A stretch of 64,000 bases of DNA, taken from the NCBI GenBank assembly GCA_024103005.1, contig JAGFJA010000066.1, positions 1 to 64,000 of the forward strand. Direction: 5' to 3'. Under the pieces are notes generated by a model that was not told the origin of the DNA, made no database searches, and saw nothing but the letters and a program-made list of their open reading frames with translations. The translations under genes and the position numbers were made by a program. The DNA comes from Saprospiraceae bacterium. GTDB lineage: Bacteria; Bacteroidota; Bacteroidia; Chitinophagales; Saprospiraceae. Shown in pieces: positions 18,852 to 29,050 of the stretch (the stretch's first letter is position 1; each line of letters opens with the position of its first letter).

Positions 18852-18887
18852 AAAAAAACTAAACACTCCCTATTGGAAGTGTTTAGT
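18852..18887 (-). terminator. Rho-independent terminator of the PorV-like gene
   Basis: On the minus strand a stem of about 13 pairs (ACTAAACACT core with AGTGTTTAGT) closes an AATA loop and is followed by seven Ts. It lies between the PorV-like stop and greA, and separates the secretion cassette from greA-HIT. Confidence 0.88.
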
Positions 18888-18938
18888 CTTATGTTACAAA
18901 AATATGAAAAAAATTCTATTTAAAGAAGCAAACCCATT

Positions 18939-20030
18939 TTAAAGATTGATTCTGACACCTATGTTATGAGTTCCGCTAAATATTCTGGAACTCATATAGG
19001 CATAATCCAATGAAACTTTAGATTTTGTCTCTTTATTAAGGGTCAAATTAGCAGATGCTCCTAAAGATAATCCTGAATAAATATCTTCTTTAATTACTTC
19101 AGTGGTTTTCTGTATTTCAGCCTTATAAGCTCCTCTAACCTGCAGTATATCTTTCAAAAGCGAAATCTCTATTCCGCATCCTAATTGGTCTCTGCTAAAT
19201 GAGTTCGATGTAAAATTAACCATAGGTGTCAATCTCACTGCATCATCTGCTATATAAAAATCATAGGATGTTCCAATATTCAAAACAACCGGTAATTCGT
19301 AATTGGCAGCTCTCTGGTCGTAAGCAAGATTAACATTTTCAACATTTGGGTTAGGTCTGGTTACAGTAAATCCTTCACCCCTGAATTTTAGCGGTGTACC
19401 TAAATTACGTAATGCCAAACCTAGTTTAAAATTATCTTTTGCGCCATTAGAGTACTGTACACCGGCATCAAATGCAATACCGTGTGCCGAAATCCCAGGA
19501 ATAGATTCCATTACAAGTCGAACACCTAAGCCTACTGAAACTTTTCCCAATGATTCTTCATTGACAAACATGTGAGCATAGGATACACCGATATTTGCCC
19601 AAGATGCGTTAAAATATGTTCCGTTTCCTTCAGGAAAATCAACGGTAGTCACTTTTATGTCACCAAAATTCAATGCCATAAAATCAAGTCCAAATACACC
19701 GTTCTTTCCTATTTTCTTGGCAAGTCCCAATGCATTGGTAGATATTCCGGTTCCAACCAGGTATCTTCCATGACTATATGCTATTTCCATGCTTTGGATA
19801 TTTGTCAAACCGGCAATATTCAGTCTCGTAGCTTCGATACCTGAGACTCCTGAAGTATTAATCGTATGAAGACCTGCACTCCTTGCCCATGGGTTCATCA
19901 AAAGCTCTCCTGCGCCTGAAGAACCTTGCCGATCCGGGTTACCTGCAATTAGCACTGAAGAACATATCAATAAAGTAAATATTGTATATAATTTTTTCAC
20001 GTTTAATTCTTTAGTTAGTTTGTAATACAT
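18939..20030 (-). CDS. PorV/PorQ-family outer-membrane beta-barrel protein
   Basis: An outer-membrane barrel with a signal peptide. The mature start GNPDRQGSSGAGELLMNPWARSAGLHTINT and the repeated amphipathic strands (VGTGISTNALGLAKKIGK, VSVGLGVRLVMESIPG) match the PorV/PorQ family, whose members escort T9SS cargo or anchor it at the surface. The C-terminus is a strand ending in NIGVRINL. The ATG at 20030 is used. A GTG at 20000, giving MKKLYTIFTLLICSS, is an equally good start with a more typical signal peptide. It is the last gene after the TonB-receptor and 1356-aa genes. Confidence 0.78.
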   Translation of the reverse strand: MYYKLTKELNVKKLYTIFTLLICSSVLIAGNPDRQGSSGAGELLMNPWARSAGLHTINTSGVSGIEATRLNIAGLTNIQSMEIAYSHGRYLVGTGISTNALGLAKKIGKNGVFGLDFMALNFGDIKVTTVDFPEGNGTYFNASWANIGVSYAHMFVNEESLGKVSVGLGVRLVMESIPGISAHGIAFDAGVQYSNGAKDNFKLGLALRNLGTPLKFRGEGFTVTRPNPNVENVNLAYDQRAANYELPVVLNIGTSYDFYIADDAVRLTPMVNFTSNSFSRDQLGCGIEISLLKDILQVRGAYKAEIQKTTEVIKEDIYSGLSLGASANLTLNKETKSKVSLDYAYMSSRIFSGTHNIGVRINL

Positions 20031-20042
20031 TTTCAAACCGTT

Positions 20043-20073
20043 AGGTAATTCCGGTTTTTTACCGGAATTACCT
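20043..20073. repeat. Perfect 13-bp inverted repeat between the 1356-aa and PorV-like genes
   Basis: AGGTAATTCCGGT and its exact complement are separated by five Ts. In minus-strand RNA it forms a strong hairpin right after the stop of the 1356-aa gene, with no U-run behind it. An mRNA 3'-end stabiliser or partial attenuator fits better than a full terminator. On the plus strand it is followed by a T-rich stretch. Confidence 0.7.
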
Positions 20074-20083
20074 TATTTCTTTA

Positions 20084-23000
20084 TTAGAATCCGGATATTT
20101 CAAGTTGTCTGATAGCGCCAACCCATTTTATGACTCTTTCGCCCTCATCAGCTTTAATATGAATCAAGTAAATACCACTTCCGACCGTGATACCGCTTCC
20201 ATTCTTCAAATCCCATTCGATATCCGGCACAACCTGAGCATACCTAACTCCTCTTGCTTCACCATTTTTCCTCTCCCGTGTTTCATTCCTATTGAATTGA
20301 CGAATAAATTTGCCATCCAATGAGTAAATAGTTACGACACATTTCGGAGGTAAGTTAGTAATCTTAACGATATTAGAAATTTCAGTATTCTCATAGGCTG
20401 AGTAAGCATAATATGGATTCGGTACAACTGAAATACTATCTAAAGCGCTATTAACTAAATTATTATCACGTTCTGCTGCAGCTTTATCCTTGATCTGAAT
20501 CTTATACATTGGCATACCATTGTTAAGACCAGTTCTTCCATCTTCTTCAGAAGGCACTTTATAACTATTATTTACTCTTAATTTGTAAACGGTCTCCTGA
20601 GGTATGATACCATCTTTAAATGAAAGCAACTTAGAACCAAGTGGTACACCCACCCAAGTTACCTGAGATATTACTCTGGCCTTATTGATATCATTTGGAT
20701 TCTGCCCTTTCAAGTTTTTATAGAAAGTAGCACATTCATTATATTTTGTTTTAGTCACATAGATATAATGTTGTCCACCTGCGAAGAAATTATCAGGAGA
20801 CTGAAAATTATTACTTGAAGGAATAAACCAATTTGTTCCAGGATTAAATATCATATCTCTGGCTATGTTTGGATTTTCTCCATTCTCTTCAAGGAGACTT
20901 CCAAAAATTGCCGGATCAAAGCTTGAGTTTTCAGAGAAGAAAATATTCAATCTCATTCCTGTTTCGACATCAATAGCATAACCCGGGAACCAGCTCATAC
21001 CGGTAGAGTCCGGATCTGCATTAGGAACAGGGTTACCATCTGCGTCAAAGTCCTTAGTAATTGATCTTGCTCTTCTTAAAGCGAAAGACGGAGCATTTCC
21101 TTCTGGAGGCAAACCTAAAGCAGTATAGCTTGAGTTTGTTGCTTCAACCACTATACATTTTGACCATTTCGATCTATCGCTGGTGAAAACGATATCAACA
21201 TTATTTAAATCGGCTAAAGAATTGGATTTCTCCACAGTATTTTTGATGTTGGCAGATGCAGGTATTGGAGTTAAAAATTCACCTGCAGCAACGTCTCCAG
21301 CCTCTTTCAATGCGAGTACAGCAGGCCAGAATCCAAGTTTTTCATAAACACCTTCCGGGTCCGGATTTCCTGCAAATTTCTCAATAAAGTTTATCCAGTT
21401 CAAAGCTTCAGAAAGTATCAAAGAAACATTTGGATTCTCACTCAACGCTTCTCCACCATCTCTCAGCATAGTCAACCAGTTGTCCTTTGTAGGATCAGCA
21501 TAAACTCTTTCCTGGCCAACATATCCGTTTACCTCATCTTTATCATCTCCCGGATCATTATTAGGGAAAAATATAGATATCCCATATTCAGCTACTAAAC
21601 GTTCATTAAATTTGGAGAACTTCTCTTCTTTAACCAATGTATCTCCGCTTTCATTGGTGAGATTCCATACAGCTGAATTGATATCCAGAGAATTATCTGT
21701 AGGGTTAGCGTCATTAAATGCTACATTCAATACACCGTCCACTACATCTATCGGATTATAAACTTTCACTGCTACCGGACCGTTTCCCTCCTTATAAAGG
21801 ATTGTTCTCTCTGCAGATGGACCACTTATATAACTCAAATTAAATAGCCTGTCTCTTTCTCCATCCGCCAGTTCAAGGAAGGATCGGTAGGTGCCCTCAC
21901 CGTCCAGGCGGGTTATAATAGCACCTGAACCATAATCTGAATTCAATTTTCTATCAATAATCGGCCTCGGAATAGCTGTGTAAATCCTTGAATTTCTCCT
22001 ACCTAACGCAAAAGTTATTCTCTGACCATCACCTTTCACATCAAGGCTCTTATAGTTATTATATGCATAGGCGACAGCAGTATAGTAATACTTCTTATGA
22101 TTGATCAATCTGTCATCACCGGTAGCAAATAAATCTCTGTTTACTTCAAATGTATTTCTAAGTCCTTTATTTTCACCTACGACCATTGTTGTAGGAATCC
22201 AAATATTGTGCAGTGGATCTTTTGTATCCGGATAGGATGGATTAGGTATAGGAGTCCAGTTATATAGTGTTGTAACAGAGTCTTTCAGGTCAACCTGAGC
22301 AAATAATCTAGATTTTGTCGGATCTGTAAGATCTGCAGGAGAAATATCCGGACTTTTAACCTGATAAATCATATAACCCTGAAACTTAAACATCCCGAAA
22401 GTATCTTTTGATACTGAAATACCCGGGTTAAAGCCAACATAGTTCAAACCAAAGTTATTGGATGTTTCAGGATCGTTGCTCAATGCCAGAACCAATTTTT
22501 GATCCAGCTCAATAACATCAACGTCCGGTGCATCAGGTCCATCAAAAATTTTGAAACAGTTGTCAAAAAGTCCCTGACAAATGTCATCGGCAGCATAAAG
22601 ATCTGTTAAACCCGGGGCATTATTTGGTCCTGAGTAATCCTGATCAGGCACCCATGGAACTCCTACTACCAGGTAATTTGTTTTATTGGATTGGAGTGTG
22701 ATAGGTCCGGTTGACTGAGCAGTCCGGCGATCCACACCTGGCAAGCTTGTCACAGTTTTCATAGACCATCCATTTACATCTCCAGGTGCATCAGGAAATG
22801 GATACCTTGTTACAGGTCCACCTGATTTATATCCAGAGCCTCCATAAGTAAATGGAGTGCCATCCTTCCATTTTGCATCCAGGTAATTGTATAGCTGTTG
22901 AAGGTTATTCGGGTCAGTTGTACCCGGCTCACCACTTTCTCTGTTCCAATATGTAAAGGAAGTCATCCCAATATCAAGGTTCGTTTCCTTTCCATTAATA

Positions 23001-24154
23001 ATTGTATCGACAGTCGGACCTTCAAAGTAGTCAATACCTACAATCGGCACTTTTCTACCGTAAGTATTTACAGAACCACCACCTGCATTACACAGAGTCA
23101 TATCCGGTCCTGTATTACCATCGGTTCCATCAACATTGTAATAATAAACTAAACTTCTGGAAGAGTCACATCCTATAAGGTCATCGTCAGGGCAACCTAA
23201 GTCAGAGTCAACCCACCATCCGAAGATACATCTATCGGTCACTGTAGGAGAGCGATTGACCAGTTTGTAGCGCATAAATGTCATATCATTCAACTGGTCA
23301 TTAGTCTTGAAACCATAAGCCTGGACCTGCACTTCCATATTGATAGGTGCTCCATTGAATCCGGTATGTACATTACCATTATCATTGTATATCCAGAAAT
23401 ACATCTGATCTGCATAAGTAGGTGGTATCGGATTATCGGGCGTAGGTTCACAAGCACCTGCTACACCGCGAACTTCAATAATAGGAAAGTCTCCTTTTGC
23501 CGGATCATACTCTCCATCTCCATCATAATCGTAAAATGGTGCCAAGGCAGCAGTAGTAACAGGAAGACTCCAATTGTAAATAGATTTGAAATAAGGATTA
23601 CCTCTTGCAGGCCAACCTCTGACATTCAATGGAATCAAACTTTCAGGATAATCTGTACCTTCCAATTGAAACTTATTAAACTGAGCAATATGATTATCTA
23701 TTTCAGCGCCTCTGACCTCAAAAAACCTGTCCCAGTTAGAACATTCCTGAACAGTGATCTGACCTGTCAAATCATTCAATGGGCCGGGGAACCAGTCGTG
23801 TTTGTTACTGTTCCCTTCATACATTCTTCCGGCACCTTTTAATGATCCACCATTGTATCCCACAATCCAAACGGCAGCAGCGAAGATGGAAGAAACAGGC
23901 TTCACCGTCACATTTGGTACGATATATCGTCCATCGGATCTGTCCCACCAGACATCTCCTCCATTGAGCAACAAGGCACGGACGTTGTTGATATTAAGTT
24001 CTACTTTGGCTGTAGCCGGAGAACATAACTCTCTAAGCTCAAGTTCTTTCTGACTTGGAGGGTCTTTTTTATACCCTGGAGGTACATGCGCATTGGCCTC
24101 TCCTATAAAACCTAATACAAGAAGTATTATCCAAAATAATAAATTATTCTTCAT
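20084..24154 (-). CDS. Large secreted protein with C-terminal T9SS-like domain, 1356 aa
   Basis: A 1356-residue exported protein whose signal peptide ends near GEANA. It is beta-rich, with many Gly, Asn, Asp and Trp residues and Asp-rich turns such as YDYDGDGEYDPAKGD (about 212-226). The last 120 residues (VPNPYYAYSAYENTE, then VVTIYSLDGKFIRQFNR and SGIYLIHIKADEG) look like the FlgD/T9SS-type Ig-like C-terminal domain, though it continues to an unusual end, KWVGAIRQLEISGF. No enzyme motif is recognised. It lies between a TonB receptor and a PorV-like barrel on one strand, so it is probably their surface partner or cargo. Confidence 0.75.
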   Translation of the reverse strand: MKNNLLFWIILLVLGFIGEANAHVPPGYKKDPPSQKELELRELCSPATAKVELNINNVRALLLNGGDVWWDRSDGRYIVPNVTVKPVSSIFAAAVWIVGYNGGSLKGAGRMYEGNSNKHDWFPGPLNDLTGQITVQECSNWDRFFEVRGAEIDNHIAQFNKFQLEGTDYPESLIPLNVRGWPARGNPYFKSIYNWSLPVTTAALAPFYDYDGDGEYDPAKGDFPIIEVRGVAGACEPTPDNPIPPTYADQMYFWIYNDNGNVHTGFNGAPINMEVQVQAYGFKTNDQLNDMTFMRYKLVNRSPTVTDRCIFGWWVDSDLGCPDDDLIGCDSSRSLVYYYNVDGTDGNTGPDMTLCNAGGGSVNTYGRKVPIVGIDYFEGPTVDTIINGKETNLDIGMTSFTYWNRESGEPGTTDPNNLQQLYNYLDAKWKDGTPFTYGGSGYKSGGPVTRYPFPDAPGDVNGWSMKTVTSLPGVDRRTAQSTGPITLQSNKTNYLVVGVPWVPDQDYSGPNNAPGLTDLYAADDICQGLFDNCFKIFDGPDAPDVDVIELDQKLVLALSNDPETSNNFGLNYVGFNPGISVSKDTFGMFKFQGYMIYQVKSPDISPADLTDPTKSRLFAQVDLKDSVTTLYNWTPIPNPSYPDTKDPLHNIWIPTTMVVGENKGLRNTFEVNRDLFATGDDRLINHKKYYYTAVAYAYNNYKSLDVKGDGQRITFALGRRNSRIYTAIPRPIIDRKLNSDYGSGAIITRLDGEGTYRSFLELADGERDRLFNLSYISGPSAERTILYKEGNGPVAVKVYNPIDVVDGVLNVAFNDANPTDNSLDINSAVWNLTNESGDTLVKEEKFSKFNERLVAEYGISIFFPNNDPGDDKDEVNGYVGQERVYADPTKDNWLTMLRDGGEALSENPNVSLILSEALNWINFIEKFAGNPDPEGVYEKLGFWPAVLALKEAGDVAAGEFLTPIPASANIKNTVEKSNSLADLNNVDIVFTSDRSKWSKCIVVEATNSSYTALGLPPEGNAPSFALRRARSITKDFDADGNPVPNADPDSTGMSWFPGYAIDVETGMRLNIFFSENSSFDPAIFGSLLEENGENPNIARDMIFNPGTNWFIPSSNNFQSPDNFFAGGQHYIYVTKTKYNECATFYKNLKGQNPNDINKARVISQVTWVGVPLGSKLLSFKDGIIPQETVYKLRVNNSYKVPSEEDGRTGLNNGMPMYKIQIKDKAAAERDNNLVNSALDSISVVPNPYYAYSAYENTEISNIVKITNLPPKCVVTIYSLDGKFIRQFNRNETRERKNGEARGVRYAQVVPDIEWDLKNGSGITVGSGIYLIHIKADEGERVIKWVGAIRQLEISGF

Positions 24155-24213
24155 TAGTAATATTTTATTGTATTTATTGACTATAAATTAATGGTTAATA
24201 AATAGCTATTTAA

Positions 24214-27200
24214 TTAAAAATTAAAGCTTGCACCTATATAAATTCTCCTTGGACCATTAAAAAATCCAGGATTATACATCAACCAATTGTATGCATTTAT
24301 ATATTCAGTAGAAGTACGTCCTAGTCCGGTAGCTACCTGATTCAAATCAATTGCAGAATACAGGTTTTGTCCAAGGAATGTAGGCAGGAATCCATCATCA
24401 AATGGAGATCCGGAAGCCTTATACAACCCATATATATTTCTTGTATTCAACAAATTAGTCACACGAACATATACATTTAAAGAAGCTGCTCTTTTTGAAT
24501 CCATTGAATTCAATCTAAAAGACTTGTCAACACGTAAATCCAGGTTGAAATTCCATGGATAACGCTGACCATTATACGTTCCGATAGTTCCGCTACCACC
24601 TCTTTCAGTTGGAGTAGCTGCCTTGGTATAAGGACGGCCGGAAACCGCAGTGGTTATTAAGTTTACTCCTGCATTTGCAAAAACATCCACACCAAACCAT
24701 TCTGGCCCATTGTAAGCCTTTCCTTCATCAAATCGATAATCTGCTGTAAATTTCAAGGCGTGTCGTTCATCAAAATCCAATGGACTTAGTACACGTACCT
24801 GACCATTTCTAGCAATACTTGCCTGAGTATTCGGATCAGAACCTGTACCATCAGCAAACTGCAATGTATAGTTTGCCTGTAATGTCAGGTTGCTTGTTCT
24901 TCTTAAGTCGTACTGAATCTGAATACCTTTAACGGTACTAAAGTCAATATTTCGGTAAGTCAATAATTTACCTCCGATATTACTGGTATATAAAATCAAT
25001 GAGTTCTGAATCAAATCTCTGATTTCTTTATAATACAATGATAATTTCAGAGCTGAAGTGTTTGTTAACTTCTGCTGGAATCCGATTTCGTAGTCTATAT
25101 TTTTAGATGGCTTCAAATCAGGATTGTTGAAAGAAGACTGGTTCTCCCAATACAGGTAGTCCAAGCCTGAAGCATAGTTATTAGTAGGTCTTTCAACAAG
25201 AATGTCATAGTGACCGAAGAAGTTTGCTTCATCAGATATAGGGAAGGAAATGGCTATCCTAGGAGAGAGGCTTACTTGAGGCTTGTAGTCTCTGAATGAA
25301 CGGTTAGGATCATAAGTAGCCAATTGAATATCAGGTTTATTAACTTCGCCCGGAACCAATTTGTATCTTGGATTGACAACACCTTTCTGGAAGATATCAT
25401 CCGGATTAAGGGTAGCTACGCCTTGTGAATTGTACCATGTATCCCCAACTCTGAATGCTTTTACACCTGATGCATCATTGCCCAATGTATTCAAATAAAC
25501 ATAAGCATTCGGATTTATATTCTCCGGCAGCTGCTGTCCTATCTGATCATAATATTCTTTCGCAGTAGAAATTTCATATAAACTGTATGGATCTTTGAGG
25601 ACCTTGGTATTGGCATCATATCGTTCTACACGAAGGCCAAGTCTGAAAATCACATCTCTTGCCTGGAATTTATCCTGAATATAGAATGACTGATAAATAG
25701 GCTTGAACGGAGCCAGTAACATGGTTCTTACACCATTCTCACTTCCGGATGTTTTAGTAAAGAAGTCATTAAAGCTTGCATCTTTAATCTTGTTGCCAAG
25801 ATAATCGTATCCATAAAATCCTAAAATACCATAAGATGTCAACTCTCCGGGAGCAAACATATCCAATGACAATTGATCCGGACTCAGATTATTTACAAAT
25901 ATTGGTTGATCCAATGGAACTCCTAATTTTTCACGAACTTTCAGATAGAACTGATTTCCTGACTGTGGTGTAACTTTATATGGATATACAGGAATCTGAA
26001 TTCCTTGTACATCAATCGTATCAATAGCAGCTGCATTATAATCCAACTCTTTTAAGTGGGTATTAGCCAGGTTATTGGCCAGTGTCCACAGATTTCTTGG
26101 AGCTATGGAATAAGATCTTTGAACATTCTGTTCGTAAAGGAATCCAAGATTTATTGAGTGTCGGCCTGTTTCAGAAGAGCCGGGTACAATATCAAAATTG
26201 ACATCCAGCCTTCCGGTGTAAGTATCGCTTTCTGATTTACCAAAACTGTTATAAACCTGACCTACATTACTGTAAAGGCCAAATATCGCACCATACAGTG
26301 TGGATTGTGCCTGCTGTCCGTTATAGGTAATAAACTCCTGGTTTATAATCTGTGCAGGTGTCAAAGAGTTGTTATAGTTGGCCAATACCGGATTGGCTGT
26401 GCCCGGAGTAAAAGTTCCGTCATAAGATTCAACTAGGCTATAAACATGCTTCAAAGTGTCGTTTATCAATTGGATAGCAGGTTCACCTAATTTCGAATTG
26501 AATCTGCCTACGTATCCATAATCAAACAAGTTGGACTTATGGCGCAGGTCTTCTGAATGGGATTTTGATTTTTCATATCCACCTATCAAAATATACCCTA
26601 CGTTTTGAATAATACCTTTATTGGTAGTAGATAATTTATGTCTCAGTCTGATATTTCCACGATATCTGTTAAAATAGTTGTATGGATTATTTTCATAGTT
26701 GGCAAATTCCCATGCTCTGGATGGTGAAAATCTACTAACCCCATCTGTATATCCTAAGCCGACCTGAACATCGATAGCCTTAGAAATCCTGAAATCCAAT
26801 TTACCATTTAAGTCAAGATTCTTGCTCTGATTATTTATACCAATTTTAGATGCAAAGGTATTTTGAGTCAGGTTAAATTCACCTTCTGAATAGGTTCCTG
26901 CAGCACCGATATTTCTAACAGGGTTGGCCTCCAGTTCTTTAATTCTTTGTTCTGTCATATACTGAACAGGGTCATAGGTTGGGCTTGGATCCTTTGAACC
27001 TATATATCTGGCTCCTAATCTAAATCCTATAATAGGCTGATTGTTTTTATCTTTAATAATCGGCCCTGATGTAGAGAGATTAAACTCTGATCTTTCATAA
27101 GGATCTAAAAACTTGGAAGTTTCTGCATCTGCATAAACGCTATAATAACTACTTGGCCCTTTTGTTGTAGCGACAATCAGACCTCCGGTCACATCCCCAT

Positions 27201-27825
27201 ATTGAGCTTCCAAACCACCGGTAATTACCTGCAGTTGTTCGATTTCATTTGGAGGGAGATAAGCACCTGATACCCTGATTCCATCAATATAATAATTGGT
27301 AGAACCTGTACGGCTACCTCTGATGGAGATAGCCCCGCCATTGGCACTCGAAACACCTCCGGAAGCAGCCGCTAATGCCTGAATATTTTTTACAGGAGCC
27401 TTTGCAATTTGCTCTTGGGTCATTACAGTTCCCTGTGTTGTATTGTCCTGTTCGATTAACGGATTCTTGTAAGCTTTAATAACTACATCCTGCAATAAGG
27501 TAGTTTCAGTTGTCAGTTTCGTAACAGCCATTTTATTGGCCTTTCCATTAAAAACCTGCACATCCGTAATGATTACAGAACCATAACCGGTATATGATAT
27601 ATTTACATCATATGTACCAGGAGTGACTGCACTAAAGTAAAAGTTCCCATACTCATCTGTGATAGTCCCATCAGTCTGAATACCATTTCTTTTCAATAAA
27701 ACGGTAGCACCGATGATAACTTCACCTGATTCATTATCCACTATTTTTCCGGTCAAACTCGTTTGAGCTTCACTTAACACAGAAAAACTAAATAAAAAAG
27801 CAAAAAGTAAAAGAATTCTGCTCAT
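24214..27825 (-). CDS. TonB-dependent receptor with carboxypeptidase-regulatory-like domain
   Basis: A 1203-residue outer-membrane receptor. After the signal peptide comes a CarboxypepD_reg-like domain (SLTGKIVDNESGEVIIGATVLLKRNG, about 22-105). A plug domain follows (about 115-215, with AQYGDVTGGLIVATTKGP), then a 22-strand-type barrel that ends in a terminal Phe (YIGASFNF). The substrate is unknown and no SusD-like partner is present, so glycan uptake is not implied. First gene of the cassette with the 1356-aa protein (59-base gap) and the PorV-like barrel. Confidence 0.9.
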   Translation of the reverse strand: MSRILLLFAFLFSFSVLSEAQTSLTGKIVDNESGEVIIGATVLLKRNGIQTDGTITDEYGNFYFSAVTPGTYDVNISYTGYGSVIITDVQVFNGKANKMAVTKLTTETTLLQDVVIKAYKNPLIEQDNTTQGTVMTQEQIAKAPVKNIQALAAASGGVSSANGGAISIRGSRTGSTNYYIDGIRVSGAYLPPNEIEQLQVITGGLEAQYGDVTGGLIVATTKGPSSYYSVYADAETSKFLDPYERSEFNLSTSGPIIKDKNNQPIIGFRLGARYIGSKDPSPTYDPVQYMTEQRIKELEANPVRNIGAAGTYSEGEFNLTQNTFASKIGINNQSKNLDLNGKLDFRISKAIDVQVGLGYTDGVSRFSPSRAWEFANYENNPYNYFNRYRGNIRLRHKLSTTNKGIIQNVGYILIGGYEKSKSHSEDLRHKSNLFDYGYVGRFNSKLGEPAIQLINDTLKHVYSLVESYDGTFTPGTANPVLANYNNSLTPAQIINQEFITYNGQQAQSTLYGAIFGLYSNVGQVYNSFGKSESDTYTGRLDVNFDIVPGSSETGRHSINLGFLYEQNVQRSYSIAPRNLWTLANNLANTHLKELDYNAAAIDTIDVQGIQIPVYPYKVTPQSGNQFYLKVREKLGVPLDQPIFVNNLSPDQLSLDMFAPGELTSYGILGFYGYDYLGNKIKDASFNDFFTKTSGSENGVRTMLLAPFKPIYQSFYIQDKFQARDVIFRLGLRVERYDANTKVLKDPYSLYEISTAKEYYDQIGQQLPENINPNAYVYLNTLGNDASGVKAFRVGDTWYNSQGVATLNPDDIFQKGVVNPRYKLVPGEVNKPDIQLATYDPNRSFRDYKPQVSLSPRIAISFPISDEANFFGHYDILVERPTNNYASGLDYLYWENQSSFNNPDLKPSKNIDYEIGFQQKLTNTSALKLSLYYKEIRDLIQNSLILYTSNIGGKLLTYRNIDFSTVKGIQIQYDLRRTSNLTLQANYTLQFADGTGSDPNTQASIARNGQVRVLSPLDFDERHALKFTADYRFDEGKAYNGPEWFGVDVFANAGVNLITTAVSGRPYTKAATPTERGGSGTIGTYNGQRYPWNFNLDLRVDKSFRLNSMDSKRAASLNVYVRVTNLLNTRNIYGLYKASGSPFDDGFLPTFLGQNLYSAIDLNQVATGLGRTSTEYINAYNWLMYNPGFFNGPRRIYIGASFNF

Positions 27826-27977
27826 ATCAAGCTATTTATCAAATTAAGTTTTATAAGGTACAATAGTAACAAAATTTTAAGATATGGGAATAAAATTCAA
27901 AAAATTAAAATTTGTATTTTTACTAAAACTCAAAAAAAACAACAAATAGACATTCAGAAATATTTGAAAATCAACAA

Positions 27978-28940
27978 TTAATGAGATATTAATTCATTCC
28001 TAAAAAAATCAATTATTTTTTCCGAAAGCAATCTACTTATTAACTCCTTTGACTCAAATGTCCAGCCTGCGACGTGTGGAGTCAGGAGCACATTAGGGTG
28101 ATTAATCAGAAATTCCATCTGATGTCTTTCTTTCGGATTATAAGTTTCCGTTTTCTCATTTGGAAAAACATCAAAGCAACATCCCAATATTTTACCGGAT
28201 TTTAGGTTTTCGATAATTGCAGGCATTGAACATACTTGTCCCCTTGATGCATTAATGATTATTACATCATCTTTCATTCGTGAAATAAACTCTGAGTCCA
28301 CCATAGCGTTTGTTTCCTCAGTCAATGGCAGATTCAAACTCATAATATCGCTTTTTGCAAGAAGCTCATTTAATGGTGTCGCAATAATACGGGATCGTCC
28401 TTGTTTACAGTTTTTTACATCCTTGTATTTATCATAAACCAAAATATCTACTTTAAAACCGCCCAATACACCTGCAAATGCGGGACCGGTATGCCCAAAC
28501 CCAATTATACCAATAGTTTTCCCGGAAAGTTGTGTGCCACGTGCAGCCTCTCTATCCCATTTCATCTGTCGCACTTGCTCAGCGCCCAAGGGCAATTTAT
28601 TCAATAAAGCGAGAAGCATGGCCAACGAGTGCTCTCCTACTGCCTGAGCATTCCCTTCAGGTGTACTAATAACTGCTATCTTTTTTTCACGGGCAAATGC
28701 CAAGTCAATGATGTCCAAGCCTGATCCCATACGCCCTATGAATAACAAACGTGAACCATTCGTTATCCTCTTTTTATCCATTTTAACTCTGGTGTTAATG
28801 ATTATACCGTCATAATCAGATAATGATTTATCTATATCATCCAATGGAATCCCGGGAAGGTAGTTAACTATAAAGCCGGACTTAATTAAACCATCGACCA
28901 AACATGGGTGGCAGTCATCCGTTATTAAAATTTTTCTCAT
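27978..28940 (-). CDS. D-isomer-specific 2-hydroxyacid dehydrogenase family protein
   Basis: A 320-residue NAD-dependent oxidoreductase. It has the Rossmann fingerprint GIIGFGHTGPAF (about 144), the catalytic Arg in NASRGQV, Glu in DVFPNEK and His in LTPHVAGW. It resembles phosphoglycerate dehydrogenases without the ACT domain; substrate cannot be assigned (serA or another 2-hydroxyacid enzyme). It is divergent from the small lipoprotein gene, with a -7-like element reading TACATTTG on the minus strand at 28946-28953, close to the start codon. Confidence 0.85.
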   Translation of the reverse strand: MRKILITDDCHPCLVDGLIKSGFIVNYLPGIPLDDIDKSLSDYDGIIINTRVKMDKKRITNGSRLLFIGRMGSGLDIIDLAFAREKKIAVISTPEGNAQAVGEHSLAMLLALLNKLPLGAEQVRQMKWDREAARGTQLSGKTIGIIGFGHTGPAFAGVLGGFKVDILVYDKYKDVKNCKQGRSRIIATPLNELLAKSDIMSLNLPLTEETNAMVDSEFISRMKDDVIIINASRGQVCSMPAIIENLKSGKILGCCFDVFPNEKTETYNPKERHQMEFLINHPNVLLTPHVAGWTFESKELISRLLSEKIIDFFRNELISH

Positions 28941-29050
28941 AAATGCAAATGTAATTCAAACAGCACCAAAAATCCTATTCAAATGTTTAGTTTTGCCTCT
29001 GTATTAATAATCTACCTCAAATCCTGAAAAAGCGTACAATCCAATTCTTG

